A stretch of 55,481 nt of DNA, from assembly GCA_031280685.1 (NCBI GenBank), contig JAITGM010000047.1, positions 1 through 55,481 of the forward strand, given 5' to 3'. The stretch is from Christensenellaceae bacterium (GTDB lineage: Bacteria; Bacillota; Clostridia; Christensenellales; UBA1750). A model generated the notes under the pieces. That model saw nothing but the letters and a program-made list of their open reading frames with translations, searched no databases and was not told the origin of the DNA. The position numbers were made by a program, and so were the translations under genes. Of this stretch, positions 21,128 to 28,538 are shown in pieces. Numbering within the stretch: position 1 is the first letter of the stretch; each line of letters opens with the position of its first letter.

Positions 21128-21544
21128 ATGGCGAAGCTTAAAACAGCGCGGGAACTGGGCGAGGAGTACAAGGCCCTGCGTCAGCAAAAGGGGTTTACGC
21201 AAGCTGGAATAATGCACTTTTTGCGGCGCGGGAAGAAAACCATCGTTGAAATGGAAAATGGCAAGTTGGAGATCGGAAAGGCTTTACGGCTACTACGCGA
21301 ACTCGAGGAGGCCGCGAACTACTTGCCGGATAAAGCTGTTCGTAGAGGCTTTCATCACGAAAAAAAGAAGGCAAACAAACCAAAAATCAAAGCCACTCTG
21401 CCGCTCGATCCTGGTCATTGCTGCGAGCTTCCCAACGAGTGGACTACTCGGAAAATGACGCCTCAAGAGATCGAAGAATTCGATCGCCGCCGTGATCAGC
21501 GGCGCAACGAGAAGTTCTGGAGGGGCGAGATGAAAGAAGGATGA
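21128..21544 (+). CDS. XRE-type HTH phage protein
   Basis: 138 aa. The N-terminal region (EEYKALRQQKGFTQAGIMHFLRRGKKTIVEMENGK) has the spacing of an XRE helix-turn-helix; the rest is basic and linker-like. AAGGAG precedes the ATG. It may be a second phage regulator. Stop overlaps the next start (ATGA). Confidence 0.6.
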   Translation: MAKLKTARELGEEYKALRQQKGFTQAGIMHFLRRGKKTIVEMENGKLEIGKALRLLRELEEAANYLPDKAVRRGFHHEKKKANKPKIKATLPLDPGHCCELPNEWTTRKMTPQEIEEFDRRRDQRRNEKFWRGEMKEG

Positions 21545-21861
21545 CCATGAGTCAAACAGAGGAAATTCTGGAGCTTGAGAGCAATCACCTTTTTGTGCAG
21601 GACAGCGCCGGGAATGCGGGAGAATATGCGGAGTATTTTCTGGTGTGCGGAAACGGGGAAAGAGAAGACGGAAAAACGGAGCTCATCATCCAATCATGCA
21701 TGGGAGTAACGCAAATCCCGCTTTTTTTGCAGGCGTTTGCGAGGTACTGCGAAGACCGATATGGCGTTACGCGCGGAGTGCTTGCCATGATTCTGATGGA
21801 CGGGAACGGACCCGAAAAAGTGAGAGAAATCTTCAGTGCGCGCGTGCGTAACGGCAAATGA
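21541..21861 (+). CDS. Hypothetical phage protein
   Basis: 106 aa, acidic, no recognised domain. ATG 21541 overlaps the preceding stop; a second ATG at 21547 is an option. Its own stop overlaps the next ATG. Confidence 0.58.
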   Translation: MTMSQTEEILELESNHLFVQDSAGNAGEYAEYFLVCGNGEREDGKTELIIQSCMGVTQIPLFLQAFARYCEDRYGVTRGVLAMILMDGNGPEKVREIFSARVRNGK

Positions 21862-22028
21862 GAGCGGAGCGCTGCGTGTACTGCGGGCGGGAATGGAACG
21901 TCAGCCTATTGGCGAGCATCCCGCCCATAGGCTATGTGTGCCCGGGCTGCGAAGGAAAAGAGCGCGCCAGGGCGCGCCGTTACGGTCAAAAAAAGCCTAG
22001 ATTAAAGGCGAAGGTAACGGGCACCTAG
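21858..22028 (+). CDS. Small zinc-ribbon protein whose stop codon lies inside a tRNA
   Basis: 56 aa: CVYCGREW and CPGCEGKE form a C-x2-C...C-x2-C ribbon, then a basic tail (ARARRYGQKKPRLKAK). ATG overlaps the previous stop (ATGA). The TAG stop at 22026-22028 falls within the tRNA (nt 8-10), so coding and tRNA sequence overlap by ten bases. Confidence 0.6.
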   Translation: MRAERCVYCGREWNVSLLASIPPIGYVCPGCEGKERARARRYGQKKPRLKAKVTGT

Positions 22029-22094
22029 CGCAATGGTGAGAGCATCCGCCTCATAAGCGGACGGTTGCGGATTCGAGCCCAGCGGTGCCCACCA
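22019..22094 (+). tRNA. tRNA with CAU anticodon (Met, or Ile if lysidine-modified)
   Basis: 76 nt with 7-bp acceptor stem GGGCACC/GGTGCCC, encoded 3' ACCA, 5-bp anticodon stem TCCGC/GCGGA and loop CTCATAA (anticodon CAU). The D-stem has one mismatch and the T-stem (GCGGA with CCAGC) has about two, so it may be a divergent phage tRNA or be decaying. No initiator features are seen. Confidence 0.8.
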
Positions 22095-22149
22095 AATAAA
22101 AAAGCGCGCGGATCCAATGAGGGTTCGCGCAGCACCGGGGAGGAAGAGC

Positions 22150-22809
22150 ATGATCAAAGAGCTTCAGGCGATCGCGAAGGATGGCGTCTTCGTGGCAACG
22201 GACGCGGATGATCCAGTTCCGGGGCAGTGGCTGCAAACCTACGGCGGAGGCCTATATAAGCTAGTCGGCTTCCCGCACATGGACGAGAACCAGATCCGCG
22301 CCCTTTTGGAAGGCGGGCCGGATTTTCAGGTTAATGAGATGGAGCTTTCGAGCCATGAGAGGGAACTCATCGCGCACACTTTCTACGATGAAACCCAGAT
22401 TTCCTGCGAGGCCTTTTGCTTTAAGGTAGGCAGGACTGAATACTCCGTGCTGCTGGACGTAGACAAAAAAACAATTGTCGTGCCGAAGAAGATGCTGAAA
22501 CCGATCCATGATACCGCAGAGCTCTTTATGCGGACGACCAAGAGCGGAAGCGCTCGGCGCCACTCTTTCGTCGTGGCGAAAATGGGCTTGATCGTAGAAG
22601 CAGCGGTCATGGAAGCGCGGCTTGACGCCTTTACCGACGATGCCGCGCTGGCGATGGATCGGACGGCCAGGGAGATGGAGAGTGCCCTGCGGCGCAGACA
22701 CCTGGAAGAGATGCAGAGCACGCAAGAAGCGCAGGAGCGGATGGAGTTGACCGATCAGGGGGACGAAGAAGAGAACGGGGACGCCGCCGATGAACTCCTC
22801 GAGGAGTAG
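22150..22809 (+). CDS. Hypothetical phage protein
   Basis: 219 aa. ATG at 22150 has GGGGAGGAA upstream; the longer frame from 22117 was rejected. C-terminal third is helical and strongly acidic (QDE-rich, ending DAADELLEE). No domain recognised. Between tRNA and replication genes. Confidence 0.6.
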   Translation: MIKELQAIAKDGVFVATDADDPVPGQWLQTYGGGLYKLVGFPHMDENQIRALLEGGPDFQVNEMELSSHERELIAHTFYDETQISCEAFCFKVGRTEYSVLLDVDKKTIVVPKKMLKPIHDTAELFMRTTKSGSARRHSFVVAKMGLIVEAAVMEARLDAFTDDAALAMDRTAREMESALRRRHLEEMQSTQEAQERMELTDQGDEEENGDAADELLEE

Positions 22810-22818
22810 AATGAGAGG

Positions 22819-23103
22819 ATGAATATGAGTAAATGTAAGTATTGCGGTAGGGAAATCGTGTGGATCACAAGTAGGGCCGAGAGGCCACTCCCTTGCGATC
22901 CGCACCCGCGCTATTTTGTCAGGCGCTCTAAGGGCGCGCAAAAGCTTGTCATCCTAAGCGGCGAAGTCGTCACGGGTGAATTCTTGGAGGATGTTTTTAT
23001 GGCGGACGGCGATCGCGAAGAGATCGGGCGCGTAGCGCATTTTGCGAGCTGTCCTGGCTTTAAGGCGGGGCGGTCAAACCCGGACAGGCCGCGCGCCGTG
23101 TGA
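22819..23103 (+). CDS. Hypothetical phage zinc-ribbon protein
   Basis: 94 aa (or 92 from ATG 22825, which fits GAGAGG better). CKYCGREIVWI at the start and PCDPHPRYF plus a late ASCPGF give a possible zinc site. Such proteins are common in clostridial phage replication regions; role unknown. Confidence 0.62.
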   Translation: MNMSKCKYCGREIVWITSRAERPLPCDPHPRYFVRRSKGAQKLVILSGEVVTGEFLEDVFMADGDREEIGRVAHFASCPGFKAGRSNPDRPRAV

Positions 23104-23160
23104 GTCTCTTCTACTGATAGTGGGTGTCTGCAACGCGCGGTCGGAGCGCGAACTCGTCCT

Positions 23161-23238
23161 AGTAACAATATTAACGTTTAGCCGTTTCCTTCTCGCACCC
23201 CGCGAGGGGGGCCGGGGGAAACCTCCCCCGGCGGGGTG
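23161..23238 (+). other. AT-rich stretch plus long hairpin upstream of rep (candidate origin)
   Basis: AGTAACAATATTAACGTT is followed by a nested hairpin: outer CACCCCG (23196-23202) with CGGGGTG (23232-23238), inner CCGGGGG (23212-23218) with CCCCCGG (23225-23231). The gap 23104-23312 has no gene. Being next to an HUH Rep gene makes a nick-site hairpin possible; this is inference. Confidence 0.35.
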
Positions 23239-23312
23239 GGGGTATGCCCTAGGGGGCGGGGCTGGTTCCGCACCCTGGGCAAGCAAGAAATAGATTTAGG
23301 GAGACGGCTGAG

Positions 23313-24212
23313 ATGCGGAAGCACTACACCGAAGAGTACGAAGCCCTTTTTGATCATCAGGTAGAGCCGGGCTCAGATCCTGCCCATCAGGTATCAATGG
23401 ACGAGTACTTGGAAGAGAAGCGGGCAAGTCACCTGATCGGCTACCGTGCAAAGACCATCGTCTGCGGAGAGATGACGGAGGTCGAGATCTTCCCGATCCT
23501 GTCTGTCCCAGGCGGTAAAAGGCAGTCGAAAGCAAGGGCTACCTCGGCGGCCCAGGAACGGGTAAACCGGCGACACGCAGAAAAGAAATTCATTCGAATT
23601 GTGAATTGCAATTTCACCAAAAAAGATTTAGCGATAACCCTGACCTACGCTGGGGATGCGCCAACGCTGGAGCAGGCGCAAAAGGATGTGCAAAAGTACG
23701 TCCGCAGAATCAACGCCTGGCGCAAGCGGCGCGGGTGGCCGTCCGCGAAATATGTTTATGTAATTGAGTATGAAGACGAAACCGGAGGCGATGGGAATCG
23801 GATCCACGTGCACATCATCATGTCGGCGATGGATCGCGATGCGGCGGAAGGACTCTGGGGCGCGGGGCGCGTGAATGTCAGGCGTTTGCAGCCGGACGAG
23901 TACGGACTCGAGGCGATCGGGAAGTACATGCTTAAGGCGCCAAAAGGGAAAAAGCGCTGGGGCTACTCGAAGGGTCTGAAAAAGCCGAAGGTCACGGTGG
24001 CGGAAAAGAAGTTCACGCGCAGAGCCGTGGAGCAGATGGTGATGGACTTCGAGCGCGCGCCGAAAGAAGTTCTGACGCGCCTATACAAGGGGCATGATTT
24101 TCTAGACTGTGTGATTTACACCTCGGACTGGATTCCGGGGGCCTTTATTTACGCAAAGCTTAGGAGGCGGGGGAAGGATGAACGGGATCGAAGGCCGAGG
24201 CGCACTGAATGA
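23313..24212 (+). CDS. HUH-type replication initiator (Rep, ORF2/G2P-like)
   Basis: 299 aa. LAITLTYAGDAPTLEQAQKD (about 107-126) is the first Rep motif, VYVIEYED near 149, HVHII with the metal-binding His pair at 165-167, and GLEAIGKYMLK with the candidate catalytic Tyr205. This is the rolling-circle REP_ORF2-G2P pattern: the Tyr nicks one strand at the origin and stays linked to it. No polymerase or helicase loader is seen in this phage, so Rep likely recruits host machinery. GGGAGA precedes the ATG. It overlaps the VRR-NUC gene by 35 bases. Confidence 0.82.
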   Translation: MRKHYTEEYEALFDHQVEPGSDPAHQVSMDEYLEEKRASHLIGYRAKTIVCGEMTEVEIFPILSVPGGKRQSKARATSAAQERVNRRHAEKKFIRIVNCNFTKKDLAITLTYAGDAPTLEQAQKDVQKYVRRINAWRKRRGWPSAKYVYVIEYEDETGGDGNRIHVHIIMSAMDRDAAEGLWGAGRVNVRRLQPDEYGLEAIGKYMLKAPKGKKRWGYSKGLKKPKVTVAEKKFTRRAVEQMVMDFERAPKEVLTRLYKGHDFLDCVIYTSDWIPGAFIYAKLRRRGKDERDRRPRRTE

Positions 24213-24618
24213 GCCAGCGCTGGTGAAGCGCGTGGATCTCCCGCCGGCGAAGGAAGCGGACGAGCAGGAGGCTTATTTTGCGTGGATCAGAACACGCCTC
24301 GGGAAATGGCCGGAACTCGTCCTCGCCCATGCGGTGCCCAATGGCGGGAGCAGGCACAAGGTCGAGGCTGCGCGGCTCAAGGCCCAGGGCGTCCGTGCGG
24401 GGATCCCGGATATTTTCATCCCGGTTCCGCGCGGGATCTATCACGGAGCCTATATTGAGCTCAAGCGCACGAAGGGCGGCCGACTTTCAAAGGCGCAAAA
24501 GGAGATCATCCCTAGGCTGAGGGAACAGGGCTACTTCGTGGCCGTGTGCGAAGGCTGGTTTGACGCGGCCGGTGCGACGCTGGCCTACATGATGCTCGCG
24601 GCCGGACAGAAACTGTAA
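24178..24618 (+). CDS. VRR-NUC domain nuclease
   Basis: 146 aa. AHAVPNGGSRHKVEAARLKA, GIPDIFIPVPRG (Asp78) and AYIELKRTKGGRLSKAQKE (Glu94, Lys96) match the VRR-NUC PD-(D/E)XK fold used by phages and Fan1-like enzymes on branched DNA. It lies right after the Rep gene, consistent with processing replication intermediates. AGGAGG lies upstream. Confidence 0.88.
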   Translation: MNGIEGRGALNEPALVKRVDLPPAKEADEQEAYFAWIRTRLGKWPELVLAHAVPNGGSRHKVEAARLKAQGVRAGIPDIFIPVPRGIYHGAYIELKRTKGGRLSKAQKEIIPRLREQGYFVAVCEGWFDAAGATLAYMMLAAGQKL

Positions 24619-24639
24619 TTTCGATTGGGGGGGGGCTTT

Positions 24640-24987
24640 GTGCGGGAGTGCTACGGGATTTATGCGATAGAAGCCTACAGATTTCACGCGCGGACGGTGG
24701 CGATGGGATCCGCGGCGATCTCGGCTCTGACGCGCGCGGAGCGCAAGGACTTTATGGCGGCGTCGGAAGCGATCGGGCAAATGGAACGGATGGCGAACGC
24801 GGGCGAGATGCTGAAGTGCTTGCGAATGGTGTACTGCGAGGACGCGGGGCGAGAGCTCCGACGGGGTGAGATCTCGGAGAGAGTAACCCGGGCATCGCTG
24901 ATCATCCCGATGAGCGAGAGGCAGATTTATCAAAACCTAAAAAAAGCCCGGAGCATCTTCGTGGAGCTCCGGGACTTACGAAAATAA
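24640..24987 (+). CDS. ArpU/RinA-like late transcription regulator (tentative)
   Basis: 115 aa from GTG 24640 (G-run upstream; TTG 24625 is an alternative). The C-terminal MSERQIYQNLKKARSIFVELRDLRK resembles the sigma-like helix-turn-helix end of phage ArpU/RinA activators, which sit at the end of the early operon before the terminase genes, as here. The N-terminal half is not recognised. Confidence 0.55.
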   Translation: MRECYGIYAIEAYRFHARTVAMGSAAISALTRAERKDFMAASEAIGQMERMANAGEMLKCLRMVYCEDAGRELRRGEISERVTRASLIIPMSERQIYQNLKKARSIFVELRDLRK

Positions 24988-25019
24988 AAAACGGAGGAGC
25001 GTTCACTTCTCCGTTTTTT
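24986..25019. terminator. Bidirectional terminator
   Basis: AAAAAACGGAG and CTCCGTTTTTT flank a 12-base loop. It ends the early operon (plus) and the antisense RHH gene (minus). Confidence 0.88.
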
Positions 25020-25021
25020 AT

Positions 25022-25177
25022 TTATTGCGCTGTGCGCACCCTGCCCCTTGCGTCCTCGAGGACCAAAAGCCGGACATATTCGCTCATGGTCATTCCGAGT
25101 TCCTGAGCTTTCGCGGCCAGCACGGCCTTGGTTTCGGGGGAGATTCGGATGATGAGGGACTCGCTTTTTTTGGGCAT
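25022..25177 (-). CDS. Ribbon-helix-helix (CopG-like) protein
   Basis: 51 aa: ESLIIRISPETKAVLAAKA (beta strand then helix) and GMTMSEYVRLLVLEDARGR fit a small RHH regulator, as in antitoxins. ATG 25177 has GGGAGGG seven bases upstream; ATG 25183 overlaps the previous stop (ATGA) but sits too close to the site. Last gene of the antisense cassette. Confidence 0.7.
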   Translation of the reverse strand: MPKKSESLIIRISPETKAVLAAKAQELGMTMSEYVRLLVLEDARGRVRTAQ

Positions 25178-25179
25178 GG

Positions 25180-25434
25180 TCATCCCTCCCAAGGGTGGCT
25201 TTCCAGGTAAAAGGTATCCGGGCAAATGTCTATCTCCTGGCCTTGCGGCCCGATCCACGTGGGCGCGCCGTAGACGAGCCTAACGGTTTTGAAAAACCCA
25301 GGATTCTGCAACGGTGCAAAAACCTTTCCCGCGGTGATCAAGTCGGACATGTCACGGATGCGCTTCTCTGCGCCGTCAAAGGTCGCCAGAAGCGTGTGCT
25401 CGTCAATCGCTCGAATTTCGGTCATCGTGTGCAT
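25180..25434 (-). CDS. DUF2442 domain protein
   Basis: 84 aa. EIRAIDEHTLLATFDGAEKR, GKVFAPLQNPGFFKTVRL and a late YLESHP match the DUF2442 pattern, a small protein often encoded beside DUF4160 in cassettes that look like toxin-antitoxin pairs. AGGAGGTG lies before the ATG. Follows the DUF4160 gene by 33 bases. Confidence 0.78.
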   Translation of the reverse strand: MHTMTEIRAIDEHTLLATFDGAEKRIRDMSDLITAGKVFAPLQNPGFFKTVRLVYGAPTWIGPQGQEIDICPDTFYLESHPWEG

Positions 25435-25467
25435 GGAAACACCTCCTGATTTGTGAAGAGAATTGCC

Positions 25468-25725
25468 TTACCTGAGCGGTTCGATTCTGAAAAGCTCTTC
25501 GCGATCCTTGGCGAGCTCCCAGTTCGCTTCGAGCTCGGCCTTGTGGAGATCTACCCAGGCCTGGACCAGATGGCGCTGCACCGGCGGAAGCTTGCCCTCG
25601 ATCTCTTTGCCGCTGAAATCATAGACGACTTTTTGACCGCTATACTCGGCGTGGAAGTGAGGCGGAAGATGGTCGTTGTAGAACATCCGGATGATGATCC
25701 CGTAGAACATAGAAACGGTCGGCAT
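25468..25725 (-). CDS. DUF4160 domain protein
   Basis: 85 aa. FYGIIIRMFYNDHLPPHFHA is the DUF4160 hallmark (HxPPHFHA), with KLPPVQRHLVQAWVDLHKAEL at the end. AAGGAGGG lies before the ATG. First gene of the antisense cassette with its own promoter. DUF4160-DUF2442 pairs are candidate toxin-antitoxin modules; function unproven. Confidence 0.85.
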   Translation of the reverse strand: MPTVSMFYGIIIRMFYNDHLPPHFHAEYSGQKVVYDFSGKEIEGKLPPVQRHLVQAWVDLHKAELEANWELAKDREELFRIEPLR

Positions 25726-25748
25726 TGCGCTCCCTCCTTGTTGTACCT

Positions 25749-25777
25749 ATTGTATCAAAAGTATATACGAATGTAAA
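25749..25777 (-). promoter_or_regulatory. Promoter of the DUF4160-DUF2442-RHH cassette
   Basis: Minus strand TTTACA (25777-25772), 17-base spacer, TACAAT (25754-25749), 24 bases before the DUF4160 ATG. Confidence 0.72.
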
Positions 25778-25950
25778 TACCTCGAAAGATAATTCTGGCT
25801 AAATCGAGCTAAGGCTCACGGGCGCACGCGCACCCATGGCTACGCGCGCACGCGCGCGATTAATTGGAAGTCGTTCAAATGAAAGACTGCAGTAGTGCGA
25901 CCTGGTTTTCTGCTATGCTTATAGCAACGGCAGGAAAGGGGGCGGTAAAA

Positions 25951-26640
25951 GTGACGCAGGACAAGAAAAAACGAAAGCCGAGGGCGCGCAGGGGTGGAGA
26001 CGCGCGTCCTGACGCTTCGGCGAATGTCGGCACCTCGGCTTCGGGCGCCTTGCCCGCCTCTCAAAGCCGCTATGCCAGAGAGGAGCAAGAAGAAACCTTT
26101 TGCCGGGCCTATGCGGCGTGGAACAACGCCACACGGGCGGCCGTCTACGCCGGATATGCCGAGGGCTCCGCCCATGTGACGGGCTCACGCCTCCTGCGAC
26201 GAGATAAAATCCGCGACCGGGTGCGTGAGATCGCGGAGGAGCGCCGGGCGCGGCTAGATGTGGAGGGCGACGAGATTGCCGGCATCCTGATGGGGATGCT
26301 CCGCACGAACATCGATGACGTGATGGATCTGCAAACCGGGATCGTCCGGGCGGATGCCGGCCGGGAAGCGATGGCGACGGTTGTGAGCGTGAAGATCAAG
26401 CAAATTCCCACGTCTGCGGGGATCGGGGAAGAGCGCACAGTGGAGATCGCGGACAAGACGAGCGTGGCCAAGCTCCTGATGCAAAAGCTCGGGCTGCTCT
26501 CGCCGGAGCGCATCGCGCTGGAGGGCGTGGACGGCGCGCCGGTAGCCCTGTCGCTCTCGGTGATGCGCGATGTAGAGATCCCACCCGGGACGATGCCTGA
26601 CGGGATGGCGGGAAGCGCCGCTCGCCCGGCGGGAGACTAG
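25951..26640 (+). CDS. Terminase small subunit
   Basis: 229 aa from GTG 25951 (GGGGGCGG upstream). A basic N-terminal tail, then EETFCRAYAAWNNATRAAVYAGYAEGSAHVTGSRLL in pieces shows the terminase_2-type helix-turn-helix (about residues 45-85), and EIAGILMGMLRTNIDDVMDL for oligomerisation. It selects viral DNA for packaging. The longer frame from 25864 lacks similarity. Directly before the large subunit. Confidence 0.86.
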   Translation: MTQDKKKRKPRARRGGDARPDASANVGTSASGALPASQSRYAREEQEETFCRAYAAWNNATRAAVYAGYAEGSAHVTGSRLLRRDKIRDRVREIAEERRARLDVEGDEIAGILMGMLRTNIDDVMDLQTGIVRADAGREAMATVVSVKIKQIPTSAGIGEERTVEIADKTSVAKLLMQKLGLLSPERIALEGVDGAPVALSLSVMRDVEIPPGTMPDGMAGSAARPAGD

Positions 26641-26645
26641 CGATT

Positions 26646-28004
26646 ATGGCGACCAATCAACTTGGCTTAATGATCACGAAAAAGCAGGACGCCTTTAGAA
26701 CTTCGTCGGCCTTTGAAACGCTCTACGGCGGGGCAGCCGGAGGCGGGAAAAGTCATGGCCAGCTCGTGGACGCGCTACTTTATGCCCTGGTGTACCCGAA
26801 AAGCTCGCAGATCATATTCCGGCGCAGCTTCGGGGAGCTGGAAAGATCATTGATCAAGAAGCATTTGGAATTTTACCCGGCGGGACTGTACAAGTACAAT
26901 GCGAGCAAACACGAGGGGAGGTTCATGAACGGCTCGACGATCACATTCGCGCACATGGAACGCGAAAACTCGGTTTACGGCCATCAGTCGGCGGAATACG
27001 ATGTTGTGCGCTTTGACGAGCTGACGCACTTTTCAAAAGACCAGTATATTTACATGATTTCGCGCGTTCGCGGGACGCGGCCGTACCCAAGGGCGATTAA
27101 GAGCTCGACAAATCCTGGTGGAGTGGGCCATTCGTGGGTGAAAGCGCGGTTCATCGATCCATCGCCCCCGGGGCAGCTCTTTGAGGCGCCGGTGAACGAG
27201 GATGAGCCCGGCGGGATAAAGACGAGCCGGATCTTCATTCCGGCGTCGGTCTACGATAACCCCTGGATCATCCGAAACGACCCCAAGTATATTACAAACT
27301 TGCTCATGCAGGACGAGGAAACGCGCCGGGCCCTGCTCTATGGGGACTGGAACCTCACCAAAGGGCGGTATTTTACGGAGTTCAAGGAGGCCATCCACGT
27401 CATCAGGCCTTTCGAGATCCCGCCCGACTGGAGGATCTACCGCGCGATCGACTACGGCCTCGATATGCTGGCCTGCTACTGGATCGCGACGGACTTCCAG
27501 GGCCGTGCCTATGTGATCCGCGAGCTTTATAAGTCCGGGCTCATCGTGTCCGACGCCGCCGCGGCGATCAAGGCGATGACGCCGCCGGGAGAACAGGTCC
27601 GCGCGACGATGGCCCCGGGAGATATGTGGAACCGGCACTCGGATACCGGCCGCAGCACGGCGGAGATCTTCGGCAAGGCTGGCATCCCGCTGACGAGGGC
27701 AAAAAACGAGCGCGTCCAGGGCTGGTATGACCTGAAGGAATGGCTGCGGCCGTTCGAGGACGAGCAGGGCCAAAAGATCGCGGGCTTGCGGATCTTTGAG
27801 AGCTGCCGGGAATTGATCCGCACGCTGCCGGCGCTGCAGACGGACGATAGGGATCCAAACGACGCGGCGAGAGAACCGCACGAGCTGACGCACGCACCGG
27901 ACGCGATCCGCTACTTCGTGGCCGGGCGGCCGACGCCTGCAAAGGCCGCGCCGAAACGGCCGGACAGAAGCGAAAGCGCGATGCGCGCTCTGCTCGACTA
28001 TTGA
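26646..28004 (+). CDS. Terminase large subunit
   Basis: 452 aa. Walker A-type GGAAGGGKS (28-36), Walker B VVRFDE (Asp-Glu at 124-125), coupling motif SSTNPGGVGHSW, and RNase H-like nuclease domain starting RAIDYGLDM (about 275). It pumps DNA into the prohead and cuts it. Six bases after the small-subunit gene. Confidence 0.94.
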   Translation: MATNQLGLMITKKQDAFRTSSAFETLYGGAAGGGKSHGQLVDALLYALVYPKSSQIIFRRSFGELERSLIKKHLEFYPAGLYKYNASKHEGRFMNGSTITFAHMERENSVYGHQSAEYDVVRFDELTHFSKDQYIYMISRVRGTRPYPRAIKSSTNPGGVGHSWVKARFIDPSPPGQLFEAPVNEDEPGGIKTSRIFIPASVYDNPWIIRNDPKYITNLLMQDEETRRALLYGDWNLTKGRYFTEFKEAIHVIRPFEIPPDWRIYRAIDYGLDMLACYWIATDFQGRAYVIRELYKSGLIVSDAAAAIKAMTPPGEQVRATMAPGDMWNRHSDTGRSTAEIFGKAGIPLTRAKNERVQGWYDLKEWLRPFEDEQGQKIAGLRIFESCRELIRTLPALQTDDRDPNDAAREPHELTHAPDAIRYFVAGRPTPAKAAPKRPDRSESAMRALLDY

Positions 28005-28052
28005 CACGGTATCACATCGGAATACAAAAAGACGCATTGGAGGGAAAGAAGT

Positions 28053-28538
28053 ATGTTTGACAAGCACCCGACAAAGAAAGAGGTCGCCGCGAAGCTGGAA
28101 GGCTGGACACGCGGGCTGGAGGCGGCGGAGCGGGAGAAAAAGATGCTCGAGAGCAAGGTCTGTGAGCTACAATCTGCCTTGAACACAGAAAACCGCGCGA
28201 TCAAGGCGCTTGAGGCGCGCACGGAGGCGCTTCGGGACTGGATCGACTCCTTCCTGCGCGAGGCCGCCGCTCGTGACAGGGGCGTAGCCGCGCAGGCGTC
28301 AAAGACGCAGCGGGCCCTTTATAACCTGCTCTCTTACGACGGCGCGCCGCAAAGGCCGATTGACGAACACGAGGAGGTCGAACACGTCGAGATCAAAATT
28401 TCATGGCCGGAGTCCGCTCAGCGCGTGGAAGGTCTCGCGCGTGAGCTGGGCGAACCTGAAGGCGGCGACGCGCCGGGCGGCGCACAGAGCCTCATCCGGC
28501 GCTCCGCCGGAAATGAGGAAGAGGTAAACGATGCCTAA
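28053..28538 (+). CDS. Coiled-coil phage protein between terminase and portal
   Basis: 161 aa. Residues 10-90 form a heptad-rich helix (AAEREKKMLESKVCELQSAL); the C-terminal part is acidic. GGAGGG lies before the ATG. It overlaps the portal start by eight bases. Function unknown; perhaps packaging or portal assembly. Confidence 0.6.
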   Translation: MFDKHPTKKEVAAKLEGWTRGLEAAEREKKMLESKVCELQSALNTENRAIKALEARTEALRDWIDSFLREAAARDRGVAAQASKTQRALYNLLSYDGAPQRPIDEHEEVEHVEIKISWPESAQRVEGLARELGEPEGGDAPGGAQSLIRRSAGNEEEVNDA

